A DNA stretch of 64,000 nt from Chlorobiaceae bacterium. Its GTDB lineage: Bacteria > Bacteroidota > Chlorobiia > Chlorobiales > Chlorobiaceae. Position 1 is the stretch's first letter. Each line of letters starts with the position of its first letter. The notes under the pieces are model-generated. The model saw only the letters and a list, made by a program, of their open reading frames with translations. It did not search any database and was not told the DNA's origin. Made by a program: the position numbers and the translations under genes. The stretch lies in contig JAAXWS010000003.1 in the NCBI GenBank assembly GCA_013334865.1, forward strand, positions 62,001-126,000, written 5' to 3'. This document shows, one piece after another, positions 7,904-17,585 of the stretch.

Positions 7904-9265
7904 TCACCAGGTTTTTTTGCGATCCTGAATTTCATGCGTATAGGCTACGATGCGCATATAACTCAAGAAAATACGGTATGGCTGTGTTGTGAATGATGCA
8001 AGTACCAGCGATGGTGTAAGCATCCGGGCCTGCATCAAGGGAATAATTCCCTGGAATGCACTGATGCATTCCAAAATCAGCATGTATAAAAGACCTAGCT
8101 GGAGGAAAAGCAGTGGCATCGAGGAAATAATGACGAGGAGCGGATAGATCGCAAGGAAAATCAATTCCAGAAATGCGCTGCCATACCCGATAAAAAGAGA
8201 CCATGGCAGCCAGAATATGGTGATGGGACCGCCAACATCTGAAAACATCATACCCTTGTGCTCCCGGTACACCTGCAAATGCCCCCTTGACCAGCGCAGA
8301 CGTTGTTTCTTCAGCCCTTTCCATTTCGTCATTGCTGACGTATATGACACAGCCCTCGGCTCGTAGATTGCCCGATAACCAAGTTCCATCATCTCAAGTG
8401 TGATATCGAAATCCTCAGCGAGAGTCCGGCTCTTGTATCCTCCGGTTTCAAGCAGCACGTTGCGGCGAAAGGCGGTTGCAGGGCCAGGGCAGATGCTTAC
8501 TGCGCCCCCCGACTTGAACTGGGCAGCTTTTATGATGCTCTGACCATAGATGTACTCTATGGTCTGCATCTTGAGCAGATAGCTGTTGTGTTGTTTTGGT
8601 AGAACCATCCCGGCAACGGCCCCAACGGTAGGATCGGTGAAACCTTCTACAAGGTATCGAAGCACTTTAGGGTCAAGCGATGAATCGGAATCGGTAAAAA
8701 AAATGATTTCACCTTTCGCCTTTTCAATCCCTCGGTTCAGAGCTTCGACTTTCCCTCTGTTGGTACTCAACCGTATTACTGAAACATCATACCGCTCGAT
8801 GATTGGAATAGTAAGATCACGCGAGCCGTCATCAACGATGATGATTTCATAGGCAGGATAGTCGAGCGCCATTGCCGATTCAATGCATTGGGCGATACTT
8901 TCTTCCTCATTGAAAGAGGGGATGATGACAGATACAAACGGCAGTGAACTGTTTCTCTTGCTTTTCTTTTGCGGAAGCATGGTCAGCCCGATAAAAAACA
9001 TGAAAGGAACTAACGAGCCAACAAGGTAAATAAGGAAAAACATGTCGAGGATCTGATGCATCCATTCCGGAAACGAACGGGTGGCTTCGCCCCATAGGCG
9101 AACATTGAGAGAATCGACCCAGGCAGGCATGAAAGACCATATCATGACTGCGAAAATTATGGAAACCAGGGCAGACAGCAGGACGCCTGCAGGATGCCTG
9201 ATCCGAAAGTGGGTATCTGTAGCCTCCGCCGCACGGGAGGTATATATTGATGCAATCTGGTTCAT
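7904..9265 (-). CDS. Processive family-2 glycosyltransferase (PgaC/IcaA/chitin-synthase-like)
   Basis: 453 aa membrane glycosyltransferase. TM segments lie at about 28-45 and 73-95, then the GT2 catalytic domain, then several C-terminal TM helices. Diagnostic residues are VDDGS (144-148), DSD (192-194), the catalytic ED (284-285) and QRLRW (321-325); together these mark processive beta-glycan synthases such as N-acetylglucosaminyltransferases. It should polymerise UDP-GlcNAc (or a related sugar) at the inner membrane and extrude the chain. It sits between the outer-membrane barrel gene (28 bp upstream) and the deacetylase gene, the same functional set as pgaA/pgaC/pgaB. The sugar specificity is inferred from the deacetylase and chitosanase neighbours. 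Confidence 0.9.
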   Translation of the reverse strand: MNQIASIYTSRAAEATDTHFRIRHPAGVLLSALVSIIFAVMIWSFMPAWVDSLNVRLWGEATRSFPEWMHQILDMFFLIYLVGSLVPFMFFIGLTMLPQKKSKRNSSLPFVSVIIPSFNEEESIAQCIESAMALDYPAYEIIIVDDGSRDLTIPIIERYDVSVIRLSTNRGKVEALNRGIEKAKGEIIFFTDSDSSLDPKVLRYLVEGFTDPTVGAVAGMVLPKQHNSYLLKMQTIEYIYGQSIIKAAQFKSGGAVSICPGPATAFRRNVLLETGGYKSRTLAEDFDITLEMMELGYRAIYEPRAVSYTSAMTKWKGLKKQRLRWSRGHLQVYREHKGMMFSDVGGPITIFWLPWSLFIGYGSAFLELIFLAIYPLLVIISSMPLLFLQLGLLYMLILECISAFQGIIPLMQARMLTPSLVLASFTTQPYRIFLSYMRIVAYTHEIQDRKKTW

Positions 9266-9293
9266 TACTTCTCCTTAGGGGTTCACATTTATT

Positions 9294-10268
9294 TCAAAGA
9301 ATTGGAAACCAGCCGGCAAGGCCTGCCTTTACATCATGGATCAGAAAATGCTGAGGCTCAAAGGCGTTGACGAGCAGATACTCTGCATAGAGAGACAGTT
9401 TGCCGGGAATAAAACGGTCAAGAACCACTCTTGCCCCAGGGCCGTACTGAACATAGTTGAACCAGGAAGCTTTGTTCCAATCCTTGGAGAGGAAATCATT
9501 AACCAGATCAACGGCGACATAGGGTTCGAAAGCGACTTTCCCAATATCTACCCCTGTACCAATTTTGGAAGAGAGCGAACCGAGAAGGAAATTATCTTGA
9601 CCTTTGTCACTGAATGCGGAGGTATGCCATGCCAGCTCACCCCAGTTTTCCGTCCAGATGCCGAACGTCTTGTTGAGCGGTCTTTCTTTTGAAAGCCAAA
9701 CGGAAACACCGGTCTTCACATTCTGCCGGTCCACAGTTGCTGGAACCCTGTCTTTCGTATTGTCGAATGATGAGGTCATCACCTCATATTCAGAAAACAG
9801 GGCTGTGCTTATTCCCCCGATATACTCTCCAGATGCGTTCATAAATGAATGCTCGGTGGTAAGCTTCAGTCCTGCCGCAAAGATCTGGTTATTATTCCAG
9901 TACGACTTGTTCCATGATTTCCCTCCAAAATCATAGGTTACACTCGTGCGAGCGTACGGGGTAAGGCAAAATGTTTCACTGAGGTAGTGCCGTGCTTCAA
10001 GAGTCACGGGAAGAGAAAATATGTAATACCCGCTACCGGTTGATATGCTGCTATCATCACGGGTATTATTGAAATTATATTTGGTATAGTATGCGTCAAG
10101 ACCTACATCGAGATGTATGCCGTCAGCAGGCTTCTGATACCGGTCAACTGCGAACGCCGAGCCATAATGTACAAAGGTCGCTGCCCCATCGACCGCTGAT
10201 GCGTTCCCCGGGGCGCAGAGGCTTGCCAGAAGGCAGGCGGTTCCTGTTACTTTTGCTATGATACTCAT
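9294..10268 (-). CDS. Outer-membrane beta-barrel protein of the exopolysaccharide operon
   Basis: 324 aa with a signal peptide (cleavage after GNASA) and a body of alternating aromatic/polar strands (for example LDVGLDAYYTKY, LPVTLEARHYL, KLSLYAEYLLV), ending in a hydrophobic aromatic-containing strand (GLAGWFPIL) as expected for an outer-membrane barrel. As first gene of the operon it is the natural candidate for the polysaccharide export porin, the role PgaA plays in E. coli. It lacks PgaA's long TPR domain, so the equivalence is inferred from context. The upstream region carries the motif at 10472-10488. Confidence 0.75.
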   Translation of the reverse strand: MSIIAKVTGTACLLASLCAPGNASAVDGAATFVHYGSAFAVDRYQKPADGIHLDVGLDAYYTKYNFNNTRDDSSISTGSGYYIFSLPVTLEARHYLSETFCLTPYARTSVTYDFGGKSWNKSYWNNNQIFAAGLKLTTEHSFMNASGEYIGGISTALFSEYEVMTSSFDNTKDRVPATVDRQNVKTGVSVWLSKERPLNKTFGIWTENWGELAWHTSAFSDKGQDNFLLGSLSSKIGTGVDIGKVAFEPYVAVDLVNDFLSKDWNKASWFNYVQYGPGARVVLDRFIPGKLSLYAEYLLVNAFEPQHFLIHDVKAGLAGWFPIL

Positions 10269-10471
10269 GGCTATGTGTACTTTTTGTTACGCTTCAAGAT
10301 TCTGAGTGAGAGCTGCAGAGTTAGTATGGGCACTATGTTTGCTGTTGTCTGGACGATATGCCCGGACTCCATGATGCCCTGGGTTACTGCTGAGCTTTGC
10401 CGGTGAAGCGTGCCTTCCCGCCAAATACCAGAACTCAACCTCAGAAAAAATGGTCCGGCTGTTTATTTTGC

Positions 10472-10488
10472 ATCAACAATCATGCCAA
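10472..10488 (-). promoter_or_regulatory. Conserved TTGGCATG-N4-TTGAT motif upstream of the exopolysaccharide operon
   Basis: The minus strand reads TTGGCATGATTGTTGAT. It differs from the 647-663 copy at one base in 17, and the similarity continues without gaps: I count 43 identical of 59 positions. It lies 204 bp before the start of the outer-membrane barrel gene. The layout is -24/-12-like, with an atypical -12 half. Confidence 0.5.
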
Positions 10489-10663
10489 ATCTACACAAAA
10501 AGCACTAAGTCATTTATAAATAATATCTTATAAAATCACACAAGTCTGTCTTCCATGCACATCTATCCGTTTGAAACCGATAACCAATCGGCATTATGAG
10601 AAAAACATCTCACCATGATAACCAGCAGGCCCAATCGAAAATGACCTTACGCAGAAGAGCTAA

Positions 10664-10697
10664 TGCAAAAAGCCGGGAGATACCCCGGCTTTTTGCA
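10664..10697. terminator. Bidirectional rho-independent terminator
   Basis: TGCAAAAAGCCGGG/CCCGGCTTTTTGCA forms a long stem with a T-run on each strand. It lies directly past the stop of the lipoprotein gene (10734-11159, minus strand). Confidence 0.85.
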
Positions 10698-10733
10698 TGA
10701 TCATTTATATCTATAATGTAATGGCGGTGCCCG

Positions 10734-11159
10734 TCAGATAGCCTGGCGGTGATACTCCAGGGACCAGATGTTACTGGACGGATCGCGCAGGGTGATCTTG
10801 ACACCGTAGCCGTCCCTCAGGAAGCTGATGGTGTCGTGGTCGTCGCGGAACGACACGAAATTCTCCTCGCTTCCAAACTTGCCGGCGTAATGGCTGAACA
10901 CTTCGTCCCTCCGGCCGAGCGTGTGGAAGGTGACCACGACCACGCGGTCCACCGTCGACACGCCGACAATGCTCCGGCTCCGGTAGAGGTCCAGCCACTC
11001 GGGCTTCCCGGAAGCTGCCGCCCGCAAGCTTCCCGATGCCGGGCGCACCGACCCGGGAGCGTCTCCCGGAGGCTCGCCCTGCCTCACGGCACAGCCTCCG
11101 AGACCCGCCAAAATCATGATTACCGCCAACACCGGACCGACGACTATCCTTCCCTCCAT
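10734..11159 (-). CDS. Small lipoprotein of unknown function
   Basis: 141 aa with a hydrophobic N-terminus ending in a lipobox (LGGC, Cys at about 23). A Pro/Ala/Ser-rich linker and a compact 85-residue alpha/beta domain ([14 protein letters not shown]...VVVTFHTLG...) follow. It should be a lipid-anchored envelope protein. I do not recognise the domain. The gene ends 37 bp from a strong terminator and has no same-strand partner. Confidence 0.7.
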   Translation of the reverse strand: MEGRIVVGPVLAVIMILAGLGGCAVRQGEPPGDAPGSVRPASGSLRAAASGKPEWLDLYRSRSIVGVSTVDRVVVVTFHTLGRRDEVFSHYAGKFGSEENFVSFRDDHDTISFLRDGYGVKITLRDPSSNIWSLEYHRQAI

Positions 11160-11388
11160 GCCTCATGCCTCCAGGTTTCAACGTCCAATTGTCGCACGCC
11201 ATTAACTATCAACAGCAAGAGAGCTTACCACATTCACAGCATAAAAACGGGAACGAACTCCGCTGAGTATTCCCAATCGCGGAAATGGCCTGAGGGTTCC
11301 CCGAACAGGCATGAGTTTTTGCCTGTGATTGCGTATTTTGCACAGGCTGCCTGCTGGTGGCTCGTGCACCGCAACAACTTTCCGTCTT

Positions 11389-12255
11389 ATGGCTCCTCAG
11401 GACAAGTATATCTTAGTCGGCGGCCACCGGCATCGTTATCTCGAGGCCGGAAAAGATGGCCCGCCCATGCTGCTCGTGCACGGCATCTCTTCGTCGCTGG
11501 ACTATTTCGGCCCGTCGATCCCGCTGCTGGCAAAATCCTTCCGCCTTCTGGCAATCGACCTCCTGGGCTTCGGTGGCTCCGACAAGCCGAAAGGCAAGGC
11601 CTACTCGCTTCGGCTGTATGCAGACCTCATCCGGGAGTTCATCGAAAAGACCGGCGCCAGTTCGCACGGCCCGGTCTTCGCCACCGGGCATTCGATGGGC
11701 GGCAAGTACCTTCTGGCGACGGAGCTTACCCATCCGGGCACCTTCGGCAAGCTGGTGCTGAGCAACACGGACGGGTTCATCACCCTGCCGTCGTTCGCCC
11801 GGGTCCTGAGCATGCCGGGGGTGCGGCATATCCTGAAACCGATCGTTACCCGCAGGGATATCGCAGAAAAAATGCTCGCCGCCGCGGTCCACCGCCTCGA
11901 CAAGGTCCCCCCCGACACCTGCCGAAGGATACTGGAGGTCGCCCGGGACCACGACGCCTTCGAGACGGTCATGGGCCTGAACCGCAACCTCGTGAACCTC
12001 GACCTGAAACGCACGGGGCTCAGGGCGCGTCTGCACGAGCTCGACATCCCGACACTGATCATCTGGGGCGACCGGGACCGCTACATGTCGCCGAAATTCG
12101 CAGAGATCGCCCGGAGGGAGATCCCCGGGTCGAAACTCGTCATGATCAGGGACTGCGGCCACTCCCCCATGCTCGAACACCCGGAGGAGTTTGCCTCCGC
12201 GATCGTGCAGTTCATTTTTTCCGAACCTCAAAAGGGAAACAACCCATGCTCATAA
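11389..12255 (+). CDS. Alpha/beta-hydrolase fold protein
   Basis: 288 aa from ATG 11389; a TTG-initiated extension to 11329 is open but unsupported. The oxyanion HG appears in LVHGISSS, the nucleophile elbow is GHSMGG (Ser), the acid is in WGDRDRY and the His in [13 protein letters not shown]. These form a complete catalytic triad. It should be a soluble esterase or hydrolase; the substrate is unknown. The 3' end overlaps the tmk start by 10 bp, implying translational coupling. Similar hydrolases act on many esters and C-C bonds, so no narrower function is offered. Confidence 0.85.
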   Translation: MAPQDKYILVGGHRHRYLEAGKDGPPMLLVHGISSSLDYFGPSIPLLAKSFRLLAIDLLGFGGSDKPKGKAYSLRLYADLIREFIEKTGASSHGPVFATGHSMGGKYLLATELTHPGTFGKLVLSNTDGFITLPSFARVLSMPGVRHILKPIVTRRDIAEKMLAAAVHRLDKVPPDTCRRILEVARDHDAFETVMGLNRNLVNLDLKRTGLRARLHELDIPTLIIWGDRDRYMSPKFAEIARREIPGSKLVMIRDCGHSPMLEHPEEFASAIVQFIFSEPQKGNNPCS

Positions 12256-12896
12256 CGTTCGAGGGTATCGACGGGGCCGGCAAATCGACCCAGGTCGCCA
12301 GGCTGAAACGGCACCTCCAGGAGCTGGGGCACGAGGTGCTCACGCTCCGTGAACCGGGAGGGACTGAGGTGTGCGAGAACATCCGCGAGCTGCTGCTCCA
12401 GAGCAAGCACGACATCGCACCGGTCACCGAGCTGCTGCTCTTCGCCGCGAGCCGCGCCGAACTGGTGGAGAAGGTCATCCTGCCGGCACTCGAGCAGGGT
12501 AGCATCGTCATCCTGGACCGATTCTCCGATTCAACCACGGCATACCAGGGTTACGGACGCGGCCTCAGCCTCGAACTGCTTGAAAAGGTCAACGGCATCG
12601 CGACCTTCGGCCTGCGACCGGACATCACCTTCTTCCTCGACATCACCCCCGAGGATGCCATGATCCGGAAGTTCTCGGAGAAGTCGCTGCCGCTCGCGTT
12701 CGATTCAGAGGAGCTTGACCGCATGGAAAGCTCCGGCCTCGAATTCTACCGGCGGGTACGCGACGGGTACCTGCGCATCCATGAATCCGAACCGGAACGG
12801 ATGGTGCTTCTCGACGCCAGGCTCTCTCCCCAGATACTGCACGAGAGGATTTCCGGAAAAGTGGAACAATGGAGCGCGGCAGGACGAAACGCTTAA
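12246..12896 (+). CDS. tmk: Thymidylate kinase
   Basis: 216 aa, typical length. [15 protein letters not shown] carries the P-loop; the DRF motif with [11 protein letters not shown] and the LID region follow. It phosphorylates dTMP to dTDP for DNA synthesis. The ATG at 12246 lies inside the end of the hydrolase gene. The frame is also open upstream to 10749, but that stretch only mirrors the other genes and has no tmk homology. Confidence 0.95.
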   Translation: MLITFEGIDGAGKSTQVARLKRHLQELGHEVLTLREPGGTEVCENIRELLLQSKHDIAPVTELLLFAASRAELVEKVILPALEQGSIVILDRFSDSTTAYQGYGRGLSLELLEKVNGIATFGLRPDITFFLDITPEDAMIRKFSEKSLPLAFDSEELDRMESSGLEFYRRVRDGYLRIHESEPERMVLLDARLSPQILHERISGKVEQWSAAGRNA

Positions 12897-12999
12897 CCGG
12901 GGATTCTGCGTTAAATTGTCGTTCAGCCAACCACCTGAGCCTTTTTTTTCGTAAGTTTATCGATTAAGTACTTCGTTATTTTCCTTCAGCCGGCATTGC

Positions 13000-14262
13000 A
13001 TGCACAACACTATCGTCAAGGAAAGAAGTCTTCGCACCTGCAACTTCCCGATCACCCTGCAGGACATCAGAACGCTCAAGGAGCTCTATCGCCTGAAGGG
13101 CGAAACGAGGGACCTGCGCGAGCCCATCGTGAAGAACATCATGAAGCAGCGGGTGGTCGGCAAGGGATGCCTTGAGTCCCTGAAGAACGCCCTGTACTCG
13201 CTCGAGACCATCTACATCGACGATTATACCGGCCAGCGACTGCTGCGCCTCGACGGCATGAAGCAGATCGAGGTGGACCTGACCTACGAGATCCGTGAGC
13301 TGCAGAAGGACATCTACTACCTCGAGTACGGAGAGGACCGCTTCATCGAATACCTTGCCAAGTTCATACCCGGCTTCACCGACTACGTGAGCCAGGGTGT
13401 GGAGATGCTGCGCGGCAAGCATTTCAGCGCCTTCATCACGGACCGCGACGGCACCACGAACAACTACTGCGGCCGCTACCGCTCGTCGATCCAGCCAATC
13501 TACAACTCGGTCTTCCTGTCGCGCTTCGCGAAAAACTGCTGCGACTATCCGTTGATCATCACCTCGGCGCCGCTGAAGGATTTCGGGATCCTGAACGTCT
13601 CGATCAACCCGGAGCACATCTTCGTGTATGCAGGCTCAAAGGGCCGTGAGTTCATCGACGTCGAGGGGCGATTCAGCTCATTCCCGATCGAGAAGGGCAA
13701 GCAGGAGCTGATCCAGCTGCTGAACGAGCGGATGCAGCTGATCCTGCTCGATCCGTCGTTCGAGAAGTTCAACTTCATCGGCTCGGCGCTGCAGATCAAG
13801 TTCGGCCAGACCACGATCGCCCGCCAGGACATCACCCGTTCGGTCAACGAGGCCGAATCGGCGGAGTTCCTGGAGAAGGTCAAGGGGATCGTCAGGGACA
13901 TCGATCCGGAGGGCAAGAACTTCAGGATCGAGGATACCGGCCTCGACATCGAGATCATCCTCACTATCGACGTGGACCCCATGACCGGCCAGATCCGTGA
14001 CTTCGACAAGGGGGACGGCCTCGAGTTCATCTGTCGCGAGCTCGGCATCGAAAAGGAAAAAGGACCGGTGCTGGTCTGCGGCGACACCTCTTCGGACCTT
14101 CCCATGCTGAAGAAGGCCATGGAGATGTACGACGACGTCTGGGCCGTCTTCGTCACCAGGGACGAGAAACTCATAAGAAACGTCCGGGAGATCTGCCCGA
14201 AGAGCTACATGGTGCCCTATCCGGACATCCTCCTGACCGTGCTGGGCCTGCTCTCGCTCTGA
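13000..14262 (+). CDS. HAD-family phosphatase, trehalose-6-phosphate phosphatase-like
   Basis: 420 aa. The first about 140 residues are a helical, charged extension. The HAD core has ITDRDGT (nucleophile and acid/base Asp, residues about 146-152), a Ser/Thr-containing second motif (IITSAP) and the metal-binding [10 protein letters not shown] near 365. This HAD subclass IIB-type pattern is shared with trehalose- and sucrose-phosphate phosphatases. The next gene is a sugar phosphomutase/GH65 phosphorylase fusion, so a role in trehalose (or related disaccharide) metabolism is likely. The exact substrate is inferred from context. The N-terminal extension is not familiar to me. Confidence 0.7.
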   Translation: MHNTIVKERSLRTCNFPITLQDIRTLKELYRLKGETRDLREPIVKNIMKQRVVGKGCLESLKNALYSLETIYIDDYTGQRLLRLDGMKQIEVDLTYEIRELQKDIYYLEYGEDRFIEYLAKFIPGFTDYVSQGVEMLRGKHFSAFITDRDGTTNNYCGRYRSSIQPIYNSVFLSRFAKNCCDYPLIITSAPLKDFGILNVSINPEHIFVYAGSKGREFIDVEGRFSSFPIEKGKQELIQLLNERMQLILLDPSFEKFNFIGSALQIKFGQTTIARQDITRSVNEAESAEFLEKVKGIVRDIDPEGKNFRIEDTGLDIEIILTIDVDPMTGQIRDFDKGDGLEFICRELGIEKEKGPVLVCGDTSSDLPMLKKAMEMYDDVWAVFVTRDEKLIRNVREICPKSYMVPYPDILLTVLGLLSL

Positions 14263-14302
14263 ATATTTTTTTTTTCACAAACCAATTCACCGCATCCATT
14301 CG

Positions 14303-17300
14303 ATGAGTATCAACTTCAAAGGCGTCATTTTCGATCTCGACGGGGTCATCACAGGAACTGCCAAGATCCACAGCCTCGCGTGGGAGGCCATGTTCAACTC
14401 CTTCCTGAAAAACTATGCCGAGGTCAACAATGAGCCCTATGTCCCGTTCGACCCTGCGCATGACTACCTGAAGTACGTCGACGGGAAGCCCCGGATGGAG
14501 GGGGTGAAGAGCTTCCTGGCCTCAAGGGACATCGAGCTCCCGTACGGCGAGCTCGACGACATTCCCGAGCAGGAAACCGTCTGCGGCCTCGGCAACCGGA
14601 AGAACAGCCTCTTCACGGAGATCCTGGTGAAGGAGGGACCCGAGGTCTTCCACACCTCGGTCGACTTCATCAAGGCGCTCAAGGCGCGTGGCGTCCGCAT
14701 CGGCATCGCATCGTCGAGCCGCAACTGCAAGCTCATCCTCGAACTCTCCCGGCTCGAGGAGCTCTTCGAGACCAGGGTGGACGGCGAAGTCTCGATCGAG
14801 CTGAAGCTCAAGGGCAAGCCGAACCCCGATATCTTCATCACGGCCGCGGCCAACCTCGGCCTCGAACCGCACGAGTGCGTGGTGGTCGAGGACGCGATCT
14901 CGGGTGTCCAGGCCGGCGCCAGGGGCAATTTCGGCCTCGTGCTCGGCATCGCGCGTGAAATCGAAGGCATCAAGCTCAAGGAGCAGGGTGCGGACATCGT
15001 GGTCAGGGACCTGGGCGAGATCACCATCGAAGAGATCGAGCAGTGGTTCGACCGAGAGCTGGAAAAGGATGGCTGGAACCTTCGCTTCGACTCGTGGGTG
15101 CCGCGCGAAGAGAAGCTTCGCGAAGCGCTCACCTCGACCGGCAACGGCTACATGGGCGTGAGGGGCGCGGTCGAATGCGGCGCCATGTCGAACCACCACT
15201 ACCCCGGCACCTACATCGCGGGCATATTCAACAAGCTGCCCTCCGAGGTCCATGGCCAGACCGTCTGGAACAACGATATGGTCAACTCCCCGAACTGGCT
15301 CTCCATCGAGTTCCGCATCGGCAACGGCGAGTTTATCAATCCGCTCGAGCAGAAGATCCTGAGCTACACGCAGAACCTCGACCTGCGCCGCGCCCTCATG
15401 GAGCGTGAAATCGTCATCCAGGACACCCTCGGCTGGATCACCAAGATCCGGAGCGAGCGCTTCTGCAGCATGGAAAACCCGCACCTCGCCGCCGTCAGGT
15501 TCACCATCGTGCCGATCAACTACAGCGCGGAGGTGGAGATCAGGTCGGCCATCGACGGAAGGGTGCAGAACAAGGGCGTCGCCCGCTACAGCAGCCTCGC
15601 CTCCGACCATCTCGAACACGTCGACCACGGCCAGGCCGGCGAAGCGGTGTTCCTCCATGTCCGCACGAACCACTCGCACTACGACATCGTCACCCACGCC
15701 CGGACGAGCGTGACCTGCAAGTCGGGTAAATCCCTTTCTCCGGAACGCAAGATCGTCAGCTCGCCCCGCTTCATCAGCGAGCGATTCAGGCTGCCGCTCT
15801 CGGCAGACAAAGGCTGCTCCATCGAAAAGGTGGTCTCGATCCACACATCGCTCGACCACGGCCATCCCGACCCGGTCGCGTCAGGACGTCAGAGCCTGGC
15901 CAACGCAGGCGGGTTCGATGAGCTGTTCGCGGCCCACGTCAAGGCGTGGGAGGCCGTCTGGGACCGTGCGGATATGCTGGTCAAGGGCGACCGTTTCTCG
16001 CAGAAGGTGCTCCGCCTCCATATCTACCACCTCATCGCCACCGCCTCGCCGCACAACCGGGCGATCGACGCCGGCATGCCGGCAAGGGGCCTGAACGGCG
16101 AAGCCTACCGCGGGCACATCTTCTGGGACGAGATCTACATCTTCCCGTTCTTCAACCAGCACGCGCCCCAGGTGACGCGAGCCCTCCTGATGTACCGCTA
16201 CCGCAGGCTCGATGCGGCACGGGAGTACGCACGCGAAAACGGCTACAAGGGGGCCATGTTCCCCTGGCAGACCGCCGACGACGGCAGGGAGGAGACCCAG
16301 GTCATCCACTACAACCCGAAGAGCGGCGCCTGGGATCCCGACCTCAGCTGCCGGCAGCGCCACGTCTCGATCGCGGTATTCTACAACACCTGGCGCTACC
16401 TGCACGACACCGGCGACACCGAGTTCCTCAACAGCTGCGGCGCCGAGATGATGTTCGAAGTCGCCCGCTTCTGGTCGAGCATTGCAAACCTGTCGCCAGA
16501 CACCGGACGCTACCATATCGAGGGGGTCATGGGCCCCGACGAGTTCCATGAGGAGCTTCCGGGCTCCGGGAAGCACGGCGTCCGCGACAACTCGTACACC
16601 AACATCATGACGGTGTGGCTGCTCGAGAAGGCGCTCGAAGTCAGCGAGAAGCTGGATCCCGAGGTGATGGACCGACTGATGGAGAAAATCCACATCGGCC
16701 ACGACGAGTTCTCGAGGTGGCGCGACATCGCGAGCCGCATGAACGTGCTGGTCGACCGTGACGGCATCCTCGAGCAGTTCGACGGCTACATGGGGCTCAA
16801 GGAGCTCGACTGGGAGCACTACAAGCACAAGTACGGCAACATCCACCGGATGGACAGGATCCTGAAGGCCGAAGGCGACACCCCGGACAACTACAAGGTC
16901 GCCAAGCAGGCCGACGTGCTGATGACCTTCTATACGCTCACCCCTGCGGAGGTGTGCCGCATCCTCGAACGGCTCGGCTACCACATCGCCGACCCGGCAA
17001 GGTTCGTCCGCCAGAACTATGCCTACTACGAGCCGCGCACGAGCCACGGCTCGACCCTCAGCAAGGTGGTGCACTCGATCATCTCGAGCTACCTGCACGA
17101 CGGGCATGAAACCGCATGGAACTGGTTCGCGGAGGCCCTGAGGAGCGACATCAACGACACGCAGGGAGGCACCACGCAGGAGGGCATCCACTGCGGCGTG
17201 ATGGCCGGCACGATCGATACCGTGACCCGCTATTTCGCCGGCATCTCCTTCGACGACGGCATCCTGAACGTCGCCCCGAACCTGCCCGCACACTGGAAGC

Positions 17301-17470
17301 ACTTCGAAACGAAGCTCTGCTTCAGGAACAGCTGGTACCGCCTCAGCCTTACCCCGGCAGAGATTGCGGTCACGCTGCTCGAGTCGCCTTCCAACGAACT
17401 CAAGGCTCGCCTTGCCGGACGGGAGGTCGCGCTCGTCAAGGGCACAGAAACGAGGGTTCCCCTCGGCTGA
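14303..17470 (+). CDS. Fusion of beta-phosphoglucomutase (HAD) and GH65 disaccharide phosphorylase
   Basis: 1055 aa. Residues 1-250 are a beta-phosphoglucomutase-type HAD domain: [18 protein letters not shown], and [13 protein letters not shown]. From about residue 255 ([19 protein letters not shown]) to the end is a GH65 phosphorylase (trehalose, maltose or kojibiose type), with the [13 protein letters not shown] signature and catalytic acid Glu in MGPDEFHEE. The phosphorylase would release beta-glucose 1-phosphate, which the fused mutase converts to glucose 6-phosphate, so substrate channelling is plausible. The gene lies 40 bp behind the trehalose-phosphatase-like gene. It could equally feed on maltose or kojibiose; trehalose is inferred from the neighbour. 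Confidence 0.9.
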   Translation: MSINFKGVIFDLDGVITGTAKIHSLAWEAMFNSFLKNYAEVNNEPYVPFDPAHDYLKYVDGKPRMEGVKSFLASRDIELPYGELDDIPEQETVCGLGNRKNSLFTEILVKEGPEVFHTSVDFIKALKARGVRIGIASSSRNCKLILELSRLEELFETRVDGEVSIELKLKGKPNPDIFITAAANLGLEPHECVVVEDAISGVQAGARGNFGLVLGIAREIEGIKLKEQGADIVVRDLGEITIEEIEQWFDRELEKDGWNLRFDSWVPREEKLREALTSTGNGYMGVRGAVECGAMSNHHYPGTYIAGIFNKLPSEVHGQTVWNNDMVNSPNWLSIEFRIGNGEFINPLEQKILSYTQNLDLRRALMEREIVIQDTLGWITKIRSERFCSMENPHLAAVRFTIVPINYSAEVEIRSAIDGRVQNKGVARYSSLASDHLEHVDHGQAGEAVFLHVRTNHSHYDIVTHARTSVTCKSGKSLSPERKIVSSPRFISERFRLPLSADKGCSIEKVVSIHTSLDHGHPDPVASGRQSLANAGGFDELFAAHVKAWEAVWDRADMLVKGDRFSQKVLRLHIYHLIATASPHNRAIDAGMPARGLNGEAYRGHIFWDEIYIFPFFNQHAPQVTRALLMYRYRRLDAAREYARENGYKGAMFPWQTADDGREETQVIHYNPKSGAWDPDLSCRQRHVSIAVFYNTWRYLHDTGDTEFLNSCGAEMMFEVARFWSSIANLSPDTGRYHIEGVMGPDEFHEELPGSGKHGVRDNSYTNIMTVWLLEKALEVSEKLDPEVMDRLMEKIHIGHDEFSRWRDIASRMNVLVDRDGILEQFDGYMGLKELDWEHYKHKYGNIHRMDRILKAEGDTPDNYKVAKQADVLMTFYTLTPAEVCRILERLGYHIADPARFVRQNYAYYEPRTSHGSTLSKVVHSIISSYLHDGHETAWNWFAEALRSDINDTQGGTTQEGIHCGVMAGTIDTVTRYFAGISFDDGILNVAPNLPAHWKHFETKLCFRNSWYRLSLTPAEIAVTLLESPSNELKARLAGREVALVKGTETRVPLG

Positions 17471-17478
17471 CGGATCGA

Positions 17479-17510
17479 AACCGGGAGGGGCGCCCCCTCC
17501 CGGTTTTGTT
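17479..17510 (+). terminator. Rho-independent terminator after the phosphorylase fusion
   Basis: AACCGGGAGGGG/CCCCTCCCGGTT stem followed by TTTGTT, directly past the stop at 17470. Confidence 0.8.
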
Positions 17511-17585
17511 ATTTCGCCACCAAACACTATATACACAGGTTCACCGGTTTTCAGGGGACCTTCATCCATTGACCCTTAACTGCAT

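Larger units (their letters stand above)
10269..10733. other. Intergenic region of 465 bp with long leader of the exopolysaccharide operon
   Basis: Holds the minus-strand motif at 10472-10488, about 200 bp of leader before 10268, an AT-rich stretch at 10490-10550 and the terminator at 10664-10697. No gene was seen. Confidence 0.6.

Noticed and set aside
10749-12245. Long plus-strand open frame reading into tmk
   Set aside because: It is antisense to the lipoprotein gene and an alternative frame of the hydrolase gene. The composition is that of a shadow frame, and thymidylate kinase homology begins only at 12246.
15881-17569. 562-codon minus-strand frame antisense to the phosphorylase fusion
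   Set aside because: Val/Ala/Asp-rich shadow frame of a GC-rich gene, without motifs or ribosome binding site. The sense gene has clear catalytic motifs.
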